A DNA stretch of 64,000 bases from PALSA-607 sp036510735 (lineage in GTDB: Bacteria; Actinomycetota; Actinomycetes; Acidothermales; Acidothermaceae): the NCBI GenBank assembly GCA_036510735.1, contig DATCDK010000225.1, positions 1 to 64,000 on the forward strand. Direction: 5' to 3'. Shown in pieces: positions 16,120 to 27,512 of the stretch. The notes beneath the pieces are model-generated. The model was not told the origin of the DNA. It made no database searches and was given only the letters and a program-made list of their open reading frames with translations. A program made the translations under genes and the position numbers. Within the stretch, counting starts at the first letter, position 1, and the number at the start of each line of letters is the position of its first letter.

Positions 16120-17994
16120 TTACGCGATCGTTGCGCGGGCGCCCGCGGCCTTGACCGCGACTTTGAGCGATGCGATGTCGTAGGCGCCGTGGTGGCGGAT
16201 GCCGTTGATGAAGAACGTGGGCGTCCCCGACACGTTGCTGAGGTCGGCGCTGTCGACGTCGCTCGCAACCCGAGCGGCGCCGGCATGATGCTTGACGTCG
16301 TCGGTGAAGCGGTCGACGTCGAGGCCAAGCTCGCCCGCGTAGCGGATCAGGTCTCTGAGTCCTAGCGCGTCCTGATGCTGGAACAGTAGGTCGTGCATCT
16401 CCCAGAACGCACCCTGTGCATCGGCGGCTTCGGTGGCCTCGGCTGCGAGCTGCGCGTTTGGATGCACGTCGGTCAGCGGCAGATGCCGCCACACGTAGCG
16501 GATATCGCCGAACTCCGACAACAACTCGCGGACGATCGGCTCGGCCTGCCCGCAATAGGGGCACTCGAGGTCGCCGTACTCGAGCAGCGTCACCAGCGAC
16601 TCCTGCGGGCCGCGAATGTGGTCGCGCTCCACGTCGACCGGGTCGGCGAGGTCGACGATTGCCTCCGACCTGCCGAGTAGCGCGATGATGCGCTGCCGCT
16701 TGGGCAGCCGTTCGGTAATCCGGAAGAGCACCCAGGTGAAAAATGACGCAAGAACTGCGGCGGTCAGTACGCCCGCTTTTGCTTGTTGAAGTTGGGTTCC
16801 GGTGAACGCGAGGGACGCGATCAGCAAAGAAACGGTGAATCCGATGCCGGCGATCGTTCCCGCGCCGGCGACCGCAGCCCAGCCGACCGGCGGCCGCAAC
16901 TTGCGATTCGTGATTGCGGTGACCAGCCACGACATACCCGCGATGCCGATGGGCTTTCCGAGTACGTAGCCGACGACGATGCCAAGCGTGATTGGCGACT
17001 TGAACGCCGTCGACACGAAGTGCCTGCTGATCGGGATTCCGGCATTGGCAAGCGCGAACAGCGGGACGATGATGTAAGTGGTCCACGGACTAAACCGTTG
17101 CTGGAGCCGGTCGTTTGGCGAGATCGCCGCCTCGACGCTGGCCCGCGCTTGCCGGGCGAGCTGTGCCGTTGGCTGCTCGCGGAATTGCCGGAAACCTTCT
17201 GTGGCGAGGTCGAGGGCAGGCCGGCTCGCTGAGTAGGCATAGGTAAGTAAGCCCAGCACGAGGCCGACGACGACTGGGTCGACGCCAGATTTGAAAAGCG
17301 CGAGCCAAATGGCTGCGCCGAACACTGCGTACAACTGCATGCGGTACGGAGGCTTGAATGCGCGAATCGCGAGTGTGCAGGCGAACAATGCGAGCGCGAT
17401 GACGAGCGGCATCCAGCGCAGGTGTTTGGTGTACATGGTCGCGATGACTAGTAGCGCCACGATGTCGTCGACTACGACAACAGTGAGCATGAAAGCTCTT
17501 AGCCTGTCAGGAAAACGCGGGCCAACTAGCGCAAGCATCCCGAGGGCGAACGCGGTGTCGGTCGACATCACCGTGCCCCACCCGTGCGCGCTGTTGCGGC
17601 CGCCGTTGAAAGCGAGATAGATCCCAACCGGCACGATCATGCCGGTGACGCCGGCAAGTAGTGGCAAGGTCACGCGCTTGCGTTCTCGCAGTTCGCCGAT
17701 ATCGAATTCCCTGCGCGCCTCGAGACCGACGACGAGGAAGAAGAATGTCATCAGGCCGGTGTTGACCCAGCCGCGTAGGTCCTGATTCACCGTTCCGTGA
17801 CCGAACCGGATGGCGAACGTCGTGTCCCAGACCGTGTTGTATGAATGGGCGTTGAGATTGACCCAGATCAGCGCCGCAATCGTGCTGGCGAGCAGGATCG
17901 CCGCGCCGCTGGTCTCACTGCTGGAGAACGTTCGCAACGGCGCCCGGACGTAGCGATGCCAGGGCGTCAGGTTCTCGGTCTCAGTCTCGGTCAC
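16120..17994 (-). CDS. nhaA: NhaA-type Na+/H+ antiporter fused to a DsbA-like thioredoxin domain
   Basis: Residues 1 to about 425 form an NhaA antiporter with about 12 membrane spans. The paired ion-binding aspartates sit in LTVVVVDDIVALLVIA, and family segments NTGLMTFFFLVVGLEARREF and GTVMSTDTAFALGML are clear. Residues about 450-624 form a thioredoxin-fold domain with redox motif CPYC in LEYGDLECPYCGQAEP and the cis-Pro loop SGTPTFFING. This fusion is known in actinobacteria; single-domain NhaA is about 390 residues. It exchanges Na+ for H+ across the membrane, and the Trx domain would sit at the C-terminal side. The start is GTG 17994, overlapping the amidase stop by 4 nt. Confidence 0.93.
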   Translation of the reverse strand: MTETETENLTPWHRYVRAPLRTFSSSETSGAAILLASTIAALIWVNLNAHSYNTVWDTTFAIRFGHGTVNQDLRGWVNTGLMTFFFLVVGLEARREFDIGELRERKRVTLPLLAGVTGMIVPVGIYLAFNGGRNSAHGWGTVMSTDTAFALGMLALVGPRFPDRLRAFMLTVVVVDDIVALLVIATMYTKHLRWMPLVIALALFACTLAIRAFKPPYRMQLYAVFGAAIWLALFKSGVDPVVVGLVLGLLTYAYSASRPALDLATEGFRQFREQPTAQLARQARASVEAAISPNDRLQQRFSPWTTYIIVPLFALANAGIPISRHFVSTAFKSPITLGIVVGYVLGKPIGIAGMSWLVTAITNRKLRPPVGWAAVAGAGTIAGIGFTVSLLIASLAFTGTQLQQAKAGVLTAAVLASFFTWVLFRITERLPKRQRIIALLGRSEAIVDLADPVDVERDHIRGPQESLVTLLEYGDLECPYCGQAEPIVRELLSEFGDIRYVWRHLPLTDVHPNAQLAAEATEAADAQGAFWEMHDLLFQHQDALGLRDLIRYAGELGLDVDRFTDDVKHHAGAARVASDVDSADLSNVSGTPTFFINGIRHHGAYDIASLKVAVKAAGARATIA

Positions 17995-19130
17995 CTGGTG
18001 AGAAAGGCAGTCAGCCCGGCGGCTATTCCAGCCGCAATGGTCTGGCGATCCATCGGGTTGGTGGCAATGGCGGCGTCCCCGCTATTTCTCATGTTGAGAC
18101 ATTCGATGGTGATGACCGGACCATGCGAGAGGTTGATCGTACCGGTGGTTGTCGTATTGGGGTAATAGCCATTCGCGATGTACGTCGAGTACGGAATTTC
18201 CGTGACAGCGTGGAACGTGTCGTGCATCACGGTCGCGAGAATGCGTGATTGCGGTGCGCCACCGGGATTCACGTTCGGATTGCTCGGCGGCGGTTGCATG
18301 ACAAAGAATCCGTGACCGCCCGCTGGTCCGCCGTCCGCATGAATCGCGACGAACGCATTCGCGTGGGCGTCGTTGCCGATCTGCGCACGGGTCGTGATGC
18401 AAGGGCCGATGCTCGCGTCATTGGGCCGGGTCAAGATGACGGTTGCGCCCTCGGCTCGCAAGATGGTGGCCGTGCGATTCGCGACGTCCCAGGTGAATGC
18501 GTGCTCGGGATAGCCGGCATTGGTCGACGTGCCCGTCGTGTCGCACGCCTTGTAGACGCCGTTTCCTGCGTAGACGTTTTTGTTGATCGACGAGCTGTTG
18601 TTCAGGTTGTGCCCGGGGTCGAGAACGATGACCTTGCCGGTCAGTTTCTGCCCGGTCAGCGCCGCTGCTGCGGTGGCCGTCGGGCTAGGCACCTTGATCC
18701 CGACTGGGGGCTTGGGCGAGCCGTTTCGCTGGCCCGGAGAACTCGTCGGGCCGGACGTCGAGGGGCTGGCCTTTGGGGTCGCGCTCGGCGGTGTCGGGGT
18801 CGCGCTTGGTGGGGTCGGGCTCGGGGCCAGCGACGGTAGCGCCGGGACCGGTGAGATGGCCGAGCGAATCGCGGGCTGCTGCGTAGCGGACGAGGCGGCG
18901 GAGGATTCGGCGGCTGCCGAGGAGGCTGCGGCTTGGGCTTGGGCAGCTGCGGACGCCGCCGTGCTCGCGGGGCCGGATCCTGCCGCGACCGAACTGGCCG
19001 TCGCTGAGCTCCCGGGGGCCTGATTCAGGTCGGCCGGCTTCGTCGAGGTCTTGCAGGCCGCCAGCGCCGAGAAGGCCGCAATCGCGATGACGATCTGGGT
19101 GCGGCGGGCGGTGCTAGTCCGTCGGGCCAT
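17991..19130 (-). CDS. N-acetylmuramoyl-L-alanine amidase lipoprotein (Rv3717-like)
   Basis: Zinc amidase that cuts the stem peptide from muramic acid in peptidoglycan. It has a lipobox FSALAAC (Cys about 26), a 120-residue Ala/Ser/Pro/Thr-rich spacer with short repeats ([12 protein letters not shown]), and an Amidase_3 domain (about 165-379). Likely zinc ligands and catalytic Glu lie in [26 protein letters not shown] and [12 protein letters not shown]. The Mtb homologue Rv3717 likewise sits next to ybaB-recR, though Rv3717 is not usually described with such a long spacer. It is divergent from ybaB and coupled to nhaA by a GTGA overlap. Confidence 0.9.
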   Translation of the reverse strand: MARRTSTARRTQIVIAIAAFSALAACKTSTKPADLNQAPGSSATASSVAAGSGPASTAASAAAQAQAAASSAAAESSAASSATQQPAIRSAISPVPALPSLAPSPTPPSATPTPPSATPKASPSTSGPTSSPGQRNGSPKPPVGIKVPSPTATAAAALTGQKLTGKVIVLDPGHNLNNSSSINKNVYAGNGVYKACDTTGTSTNAGYPEHAFTWDVANRTATILRAEGATVILTRPNDASIGPCITTRAQIGNDAHANAFVAIHADGGPAGGHGFFVMQPPPSNPNVNPGGAPQSRILATVMHDTFHAVTEIPYSTYIANGYYPNTTTTGTINLSHGPVITIECLNMRNSGDAAIATNPMDRQTIAAGIAAGLTAFLTR

Positions 19131-19252
19131 ACCTCATGCTGCCACGCTCCCCGCGCGCCGTCCGAAGTGAGCGCCCGCGCCCGCAAGACCGGCAGCGTCA
19201 CCGCTCCCGCGTAGGCTCGACACGAGCCCCGATCCGACGCAGGAGGGTACGC

Positions 19253-19597
19253 ATGACGTCAGGCGACTTACCGAGCATGCAAGAACTCTTTCAGCAGGCG
19301 TCGCAGATGCAGCAGCAGCTGATGTCGGCCCAGGAGGACCTGGCGCGCGAGCGGGTCGTGGGCGACGCGGGGGGTGGGCTGGTCAGCGCGACGGTCACGG
19401 GGGCGGGCGAACTCGTCGACTTGCGCATCGACCCGAAGGCCGTCGATCCGGCCGATACCGAGACGTTGGCAGACCTGATTCTGGCCGCCGTCCGCGCTGC
19501 GACTGGGCGTGCAGCCGCGTTGCAGGCGGCGAAGCTCGGCCCGCTGGCTCAAGGACTCGGCGGCCTGTCGGGCGGCCTTCCCGGGCTCGGACTGTAG
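19253..19597 (+). CDS. ybaB: YbaB/EbfC nucleoid-associated protein
   Basis: A 114-residue DNA-binding protein of the YbaB/EbfC family. A helical start ([21 protein letters not shown]) is followed by the conserved sheet ([27 protein letters not shown]) and a helical then Gly-rich end. ATG 19253 has ribosome site aggaggg. It sits three bases before recR, the usual arrangement, and is thought to help recombination and nucleoid structure. Confidence 0.93.
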   Translation: MTSGDLPSMQELFQQASQMQQQLMSAQEDLARERVVGDAGGGLVSATVTGAGELVDLRIDPKAVDPADTETLADLILAAVRAATGRAAALQAAKLGPLAQGLGGLSGGLPGLGL

Positions 19598-19600
19598 AAC

Positions 19601-20200
19601 GTGTACGAAGGTGTCGTTCAGGACCTCATCGACGAGTTGGGCAAGCTGCCGAACGTCGGTCCGAAGAGCGCGCAACGCATCGCGTTCTACTTGCTCGCGG
19701 CCGACGCGGTCGACGTCAAGCGGCTGGCTCAGGTCCTGCTCGAGGTCAAGGAAAAGGTCAGGTTCTGCGAGATCTGCGGCAACGTCGCCGAAGAACAGCA
19801 GTGCCGGATCTGTCGTGACCCGCGACGCGACCTCACGGTGATCTGCGTTGTCGAAGAGTCCAAGGACGTCGTGGCGGTAGAGAAGACGCGGGAGTTCCGT
19901 GGCCGCTATCACGTGCTCGGCGGCGCCATCAGTCCGATCGAGGGCATCGGCCCTGATGACCTACGGGTGCGCGAGCTCATGACTAGGCTCGCTGATGGGA
20001 CCGTGACCGAGCTGATCCTCGCGACCGACCCGAATCTCGAAGGAGAAGCCACCGCGACTTACTTGGCGCGGCTTGTGAAGCCGATGGGATTGCGGGTAAC
20101 CAGGTTGGCGAGTGGGCTGCCGGTCGGCGGAGACCTGGAGTATGCCGACGAAGTCACGCTCGGTCGTGCGTTCGAGGGGAGGAGACAGATCGATGTCTGA
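19601..20200 (+). CDS. recR: Recombination mediator RecR
   Basis: A 199-residue RecFOR-pathway protein that promotes RecA loading at gaps. The helix-hairpin-helix is [18 protein letters not shown] (about 15-32). The zinc finger is CEICGN...CRICRD (about 56-73). A Toprim domain ([15 protein letters not shown] and [12 protein letters not shown]) and C-terminal Walker-like segment [20 protein letters not shown] complete it. The start is GTG 19601, four bases after the ybaB stop, and it overlaps the DUF5063 gene by 8 nt. Length and motifs are standard. Confidence 0.96.
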   Translation: MYEGVVQDLIDELGKLPNVGPKSAQRIAFYLLAADAVDVKRLAQVLLEVKEKVRFCEICGNVAEEQQCRICRDPRRDLTVICVVEESKDVVAVEKTREFRGRYHVLGGAISPIEGIGPDDLRVRELMTRLADGTVTELILATDPNLEGEATATYLARLVKPMGLRVTRLASGLPVGGDLEYADEVTLGRAFEGRRQIDV

Positions 20201-20744
20201 GCTGGTGGTCGAAGGTCCGTCGGACGATCTCAGCGATTTCGCTGCCGAGATCGCGGACCAGGTCGAGAGCTTCGTGATCGCGGTGCGCGAGGTTGCCCGG
20301 GGCGCTGAGCCGGGTGGCGCCGTCTCGATGCTGCTCCTCGAGGTGTCGCAGCTGCTGTTGGCAGGCGGCCGGCTCGGAGCCATCGGTGACGTCGTCCCGA
20401 CTGAGCGCTGGGAGCCCGACGCGGGTCCCGACCCCGACATCGACGAGTTGCGCGAGCGCCTCGCCGGGCTGCTCGCGCCCATCGACCGCTACGTCGAGGT
20501 GTTCGATCCCTACGAGACGCCGCCGAGCGCCGCCAACTTCGTGCTCTCCGACGACCTCGCCGACGTCACCGGCGACCTGCTGCATGGCCTCCAGCACTAC
20601 CGGGCCGGTCGCCCGATCGAGGCGCTGTGGTGGTGGCAGTTCTCCTACGTCTCGCACTGGGGTACCCATGCCGGAGCAGCGCTGCGCGCCCTTCAATCCG
20701 TCGTTGCCCATGCCAGGCTGGACGTCGAGGGGCTGGCCGGCTAG
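20193..20744 (+). CDS. DUF5063 domain protein
   Basis: A 183-residue acidic, helical cytoplasmic protein of DUF5063, often downstream of recR in actinobacteria. Recognisable parts are [20 protein letters not shown] and [20 protein letters not shown], and the conserved Trp-rich C-terminus [24 protein letters not shown] 20193 has ribosome site gggaggagac and overlaps the recR stop by 8 nt, implying coupling. The function is unknown. Confidence 0.88.
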   Translation: MSELVVEGPSDDLSDFAAEIADQVESFVIAVREVARGAEPGGAVSMLLLEVSQLLLAGGRLGAIGDVVPTERWEPDAGPDPDIDELRERLAGLLAPIDRYVEVFDPYETPPSAANFVLSDDLADVTGDLLHGLQHYRAGRPIEALWWWQFSYVSHWGTHAGAALRALQSVVAHARLDVEGLAG

Positions 20745-20765
20745 GTCAGCGGCAAGGTCGCGTCG

Positions 20766-21437
20766 ATGAGTCCGTCCAACCAGCGAGCGTTCGCGGTCGT
20801 TGGAGCAGTTGTCCTGATCGGCCTGTGCGTCGGGGCGTTCCTCTTTGGCAAACACGCGGGCAGCAGGAAGGCTTCGCTGCCTACAGCACCCGCGACGTCG
20901 TCTTCGCCGAGCCCGCGGCCGTCCTCACCTTCGACGTCTGCGTCGACGTCATCAACGACGTCGACTTCAGCTCCAACGACGGCGTCGGCCGGCGCGATCG
21001 CTACGCCGTCCGCGTCGGCTGCTGTTTCGTCCACCGCCGCCGCATCGGTCGGGCCATCGATCACGATTCCGGTGCAGACCTCCGTGTCGTTGTCGTCCGC
21101 CGGGGAGAACCCGGCCGTTTTGGTACCGACGTCTTGCACGATCACCGGCGGTGTGGCGACTGCGACTGGCACGTTCGACCGCGACTTCTACGCCGAGAGC
21201 AATGTCCGTGTCGGTGATGTGGTCGAGCTATACGCGTACTCCGGCCCGGGTGCAACGACCCCAACCGGGACTCAACTCGCCGACCTCGGCTCGGAAAAGA
21301 CCGTGCCAGTTAGCGGAACCGGATCGTGGCAGGTCAGCGTTCCGATGGATCCAGAACTTGGCCAGGCACCCGCGCAATGCCGAGTCGCCGTGCAGTCCAC
21401 GCACGCGTTCATGGGCGCCGGCGACGCCGGCGGGTAA
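20766..21437 (+). CDS. Membrane-anchored hypothetical protein with Ser/Thr-rich stalk
   Basis: Not recognised by family. A 223-residue protein with one N-terminal membrane span (RAFAVVGAVVLIGLCVGAFLFG, about 7-28), a long low-complexity Ser/Thr/Pro/Ala stalk (about 35-105), and a C-terminal beta-rich domain (about 115-223) containing two cysteines (SCTITGGVATATGT and AQCRVAVQS). It is probably exposed on the outer face of the membrane. It is 21 bp downstream of DUF5063 and may be the last gene of the ybaB-recR unit. It converges with the lipoprotein gene 7 bp away. Confidence 0.65.
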   Translation: MSPSNQRAFAVVGAVVLIGLCVGAFLFGKHAGSRKASLPTAPATSSSPSPRPSSPSTSASTSSTTSTSAPTTASAGAIATPSASAAVSSTAAASVGPSITIPVQTSVSLSSAGENPAVLVPTSCTITGGVATATGTFDRDFYAESNVRVGDVVELYAYSGPGATTPTGTQLADLGSEKTVPVSGTGSWQVSVPMDPELGQAPAQCRVAVQSTHAFMGAGDAGG

Positions 21438-21444
21438 AAGCCAT

Positions 21445-22275
21445 TTAGCTGCTGGTCGCGGGGCTCGCCGGGCTGAGTGGTCCTGCGCTTAGGGGCGCGC
21501 CGCTCGACGCGGGCGCGCTACTTGCGGCCGCTGAACTGATCGGTGACGGGGACGCGGGGAGCGAAAAGTCGCTCTGCACGGGTGCGGTCGTCAGGGACGT
21601 TAACTCGAGCACATTCGAGCGAAATTGCGCGCGGGTGAGCACGCCGGCCGCACTGAAGCAGTACGTGCCGGGCGACACCCCGTCGGGCGCTGCGATCAAC
21701 GCGAAGCAGGACGACGCGGGGATCCCGTTCGCCGCCGGCCGCGGCGCTTCAGTGGAGACCGTGAGGTCGACACCTTGCGCCAGCGTGTCGAGGGTCGTGG
21801 TGAACAGGGCTTGCCCTGATGGGTTGACGTTCGCCGGTACCGGGTCACCTGGTCCCGCCAACGTCAGGCACGTCGGCGTCCCGTCCGTAGGCAGGTTGCA
21901 GGTATAGGTGCCGGTCGGGTCGACCTGGATCACCACGCGCCCGTCGGCCTCACTGACATCGAGCCGGGTGCTCGTCGGGGTGCGGTAGGCCTTGATCGTG
22001 CTCGCCCGCGGCGGAATGTCGGAGCTGTCGGCGGAGTAGGTCCCGGTGTATTGCGCGGCGCGGGCGACCGCGGCGATCGCGGCGAGCTGGGCTGCGGCGC
22101 TCGGCCCAGAAGAAGAGGCGAGCAGGGACGGCGGGGGAGGTGCGGCATGCGAATGGCTGGTGCACCCAGAACCGAGCGCCAAAACCGCCACAACGGCGGC
22201 CGCGAGAATCGCGACATTGGCCCGTCCGGGCGACCTGCCGCGCGCGCCTACCGCCTCACCCCGCACGAAATCCAC
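21445..22275 (-). CDS. Hypothetical lipoprotein
   Basis: A 276-residue predicted lipoprotein. The N-terminal signal with lipobox LALGSGC (Cys about 38) is followed by a Pro/Ser linker and a domain that reads like a LolA/lipoprotein-type beta fold (QYTGTYSADSSDIPP, then DGRVVIQVDPTGTYTCNLP) with several cysteines (TCNLPTDGTPTCLTL, SSCFALIA, TYCFSAAG) that could form disulfides. The C-terminus is low-complexity Ala/Ser/Pro. It is divergent from aspartokinase with about 65 bp between them. No specific function can be assigned. Confidence 0.6.
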   Translation of the reverse strand: MDFVRGEAVGARGRSPGRANVAILAAAVVAVLALGSGCTSHSHAAPPPPSLLASSSGPSAAAQLAAIAAVARAAQYTGTYSADSSDIPPRASTIKAYRTPTSTRLDVSEADGRVVIQVDPTGTYTCNLPTDGTPTCLTLAGPGDPVPANVNPSGQALFTTTLDTLAQGVDLTVSTEAPRPAANGIPASSCFALIAAPDGVSPGTYCFSAAGVLTRAQFRSNVLELTSLTTAPVQSDFSLPASPSPISSAAASSAPASSGAPLSAGPLSPASPATSS

Positions 22276-22340
22276 AGGGTCAGGCTAACTGGCCCCGGTA
22301 GACTTGCTCGCGATCATCCCTGCTGAGGAGTTGTTTGCTC

Positions 22341-25150
<2,810 letters not shown>

Positions 25151-25249
25151 GAGCTAAGCGTTACCTACAGTCGCTCTCCGCGGGCACTGTCGCTGGTGCG
25201 TGGGGTTTACCGAAATCGCGCCTGTGGACAGCCGGCGCATCACTCCAAA

Positions 25250-25316
25250 AGGCGCTTTGCTCTGCTCCCGTAGCGCACCAGAGCTGCTCTGCTCCCGTAG
25301 CGGAGCAGAGCAAAGC
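25250..25316. repeat. Second copy of the palindromic 27-bp repeat, two units
   Basis: Two 27-bp units (gctctgctcccgtagcgcac... and gctctgctcccgtagcggag...) resemble those at 903-1025. The block is bounded by perfect 15-bp arms gctttgctctgctcc (25254-25268) and ggagcagagcaaagc (25302-25316), so it folds as one long hairpin. It lies just downstream of the S9 peptidase gene (stop 25368) and upstream of the helix-turn-helix gene, as expected for a terminator-like element. Confidence 0.8.
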
Positions 25317-25367
25317 ATCCAGAGGAGAGTTCCTTGACCGGCCACTCCGCCCTGCGGCAGCTGGTTG

Positions 25368-27191
25368 CTAGTCCATCCCGAGGTGGGTGCGGGCGAAGTT
25401 GAGTTGGGCTTCGGTTTGGCGGATGCGTTCGTCGACTACGAGCGAACCGTGGCCGGCGTCGAAGCGGTAGACCGAGAAGTCGGCTCCGCGTTCGCGTAGT
25501 CGGTCCAAGTAGTTTTCGATCTGCCGGATGGGGCACCGTGGGTCGTTTGCGCCGGCCGAGATGAAGACGGGTGCTTGCACGTCGTCCACGTAGGTAATTG
25601 GTGACGACTGCGTATAACGATCGGGCACCTCGTCGGGGGTTCCACCGAACAGTGAGCGGTCGAATGCGCGCAGGCCTTCCATCTCGTCTTCGTAGGCCGC
25701 GACGTAGTCGGCTACCGGCACTCCGGCGACACCCACTGACCAGGCGTCGGGGGTGAGTCCAACCCCGAGCAGTGTGAGGAAGCCGCCCCACGACCCGCCC
25801 GCGAGGACGATGCGGGTGGGGTCCGAAAGGCCGGACTGCACCGCCCAGTCGCGCACAGCAACCAGATCCTCGAGTTCAGTGAGTCCGACCCGATGTTCGA
25901 TCGCGTCGCGCCATGCCGAGCCGTATCCGGTCGAGCCTCGGTAGTTCACGCGGACGACGACGAAGCCCGAATCGACCCACGCCGCGACTCCGGGGAAGAA
26001 CGCATCAGTGTCGTGCATGGTCGGGCCGCCATGTACGAGGAACACAGTCGGCAATGGAAGCGCCGGTGCGCTATCTATGACGACCGTGTCGAGGGGCGTG
26101 GAGATCAGCGCGTGGATGCGCCCGCCGGGGCCCTCAACCCAGGCATCTGAGACCGGGACGGATTCGGGCGCGACCTGCCCGGGTGGGCGGATCACGACGT
26201 GTCCTTGTGTATCGCGTACGGCCGGCGGCTCGGCACCCGACGACCACATGAATTCCACGACGCCGTCTGGTCGCGCGGTAGCTCCCGCAACGGTTCCGGC
26301 TGGAATGTCGATGGGCTGCAGCGACTCCGACGCAAGGTCGTAGCGATAGAGCGAGCTACGGGCCTCGAATTCGTGCAGGACGAGCAGCGCAGAGGCGTCC
26401 GCGAACCAGTGCGCGGAAACGTCCCCGGGTAGGTCGAACGCGAGGGCGTGTTGGGCGCCGGAGGCGACGTCCCAAATGAACGGCATCCACCGACCGAGGC
26501 GCTCATGCCGGCAGATCAATCGCGAGTCCCCAGCGACGGGCGCGAAGGCGACTCCTTCGAGGCCGAGGCCAGGCCCGTCGAAGAGGTCAGCCACAGCAGC
26601 GCCGTCCGCCACTTTGAGAACCCGCAGTGCTGGGTGCCGAGTGTCGCCGTGTTCGCTGTGCTCGATCGCGACGAGCGTGCCATCGCGGGAGAGCGCGATG
26701 ACGCTCGCATGCTGAGCGTGCGAGTAGAGCAGGCGGGCGCCGACGTCAGGCATCGCCGCGTAGAGAGTCGCGCCGTCGTCGGTCGAGCGCCCAACTATCG
26801 CGAGGCCGTTGAGGCCCAGTGACAGTCCGCTCGGATAGGACGGCGGTAGGCCGGGTACGGCCTCGGGCGCTGAGGCGCCGCCGGCGAGGGCGTGATCGAA
26901 GGGGATCTTGCGCCAGACACCGAATTCGTCGCCGTCGCGGTCGTCGAACCACCAGATCCACTCGCCGGTTGGATCGATCGTGCCGAGGGTGGTGCCGGTC
27001 GCCCGCGTGGTGACCTGCTCGGTTGCTCCGGTGGTGCGGTCCCAGGTGTAGATCTCGAACGTCCCGCTGGCGTTGCTGACAAAGACGCAATGGTCGGGAC
27101 GCAGCATCGCCCATTCGGGCAACGACATACGTGCGGCATGGAAACGTGCTTTCCACCGCGTATCGGACGAGGAGTCGGTGGCAGGGATCAT
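25368..27191 (-). CDS. S9 family peptidase (prolyl oligopeptidase-like)
   Basis: A cytoplasmic serine peptidase of 607 residues. An N-terminal beta-propeller (about 20-340) has WD40-like blades such as VSNASGTFEIYTWD and WIWWFDDRDGDEFGVWR. The alpha/beta hydrolase domain (about 350-607) carries oxyanion region PTVFLVHGGPTMHD, nucleophile Ser in VLAGGSWGGFLTLLG (about 480), Asp in FISAGANDPRCPI and His in RFDAGHGSLV. The start is ATG 27191, which overlaps the stop of the small upstream gene (ATGA); an upstream-extended frame is ignored. It probably degrades peptides or modified peptides. Confidence 0.9.
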   Translation of the reverse strand: MIPATDSSSDTRWKARFHAARMSLPEWAMLRPDHCVFVSNASGTFEIYTWDRTTGATEQVTTRATGTTLGTIDPTGEWIWWFDDRDGDEFGVWRKIPFDHALAGGASAPEAVPGLPPSYPSGLSLGLNGLAIVGRSTDDGATLYAAMPDVGARLLYSHAQHASVIALSRDGTLVAIEHSEHGDTRHPALRVLKVADGAAVADLFDGPGLGLEGVAFAPVAGDSRLICRHERLGRWMPFIWDVASGAQHALAFDLPGDVSAHWFADASALLVLHEFEARSSLYRYDLASESLQPIDIPAGTVAGATARPDGVVEFMWSSGAEPPAVRDTQGHVVIRPPGQVAPESVPVSDAWVEGPGGRIHALISTPLDTVVIDSAPALPLPTVFLVHGGPTMHDTDAFFPGVAAWVDSGFVVVRVNYRGSTGYGSAWRDAIEHRVGLTELEDLVAVRDWAVQSGLSDPTRIVLAGGSWGGFLTLLGVGLTPDAWSVGVAGVPVADYVAAYEDEMEGLRAFDRSLFGGTPDEVPDRYTQSSPITYVDDVQAPVFISAGANDPRCPIRQIENYLDRLRERGADFSVYRFDAGHGSLVVDERIRQTEAQLNFARTHLGMD

Positions 27192-27460
27192 TCGGGATCT
27201 TGAGAACGGGGGACGCCTCGGCCTATACCGAAAGCGCGCGCCCATCGGCGTCCGGGCCGCTTGCTGTTCTCCCAGGCCAGCGCGCACATCGCGCACGCGT
27301 CCTGGGGCGGCCGGTCGGAGCACTCACCCTCGACGATCAACTCGGCTCCGCAATAGGCGGTGGTGACCGCACCGACAGAGAGGCGCGGCGGCGGGTAGCC
27401 GTGCTTCACCGGACCGATGTTCGACCAGGTCGCGGTCTCGGAAGCCGGCTGCGTGTTCAT
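27188..27460 (-). CDS. Small cysteine-containing protein coupled to the S9 peptidase
   Basis: A 90-residue protein, family not recognised. The middle part has TTAYCGAELIVEGECS followed by DACAMCALAWE, a spacing of cysteines (C, C, CxxC) suggestive of a metal site. The C-terminus is basic. ATG 27460 has ribosome site ggtgg, and the stop overlaps the peptidase start by 4 nt, so the two are translationally coupled. Its start is about 50 bp from the divergent alginate-lyase-like gene. Confidence 0.6.
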   Translation of the reverse strand: MNTQPASETATWSNIGPVKHGYPPPRLSVGAVTTAYCGAELIVEGECSDRPPQDACAMCALAWENSKRPGRRWARAFGIGRGVPRSQDPE

Positions 27461-27512
27461 CGTGCCACCGTACGTCAGCGCCTCCCCAGCCTGTACTGTG
27501 ACCGCCATCACG

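Noticed and set aside
15788..17086. 432-residue ORF antisense-offset to nhaA
   Set aside because: Only its last 80 codons lie outside nhaA and look protein-like; the rest is an Arg-rich shadow.
22276..22340. Lysine riboswitch upstream of aspartokinase
   Set aside because: Only about 65 bp lie between the divergent starts, too short for an L-box, and no conserved elements were seen.
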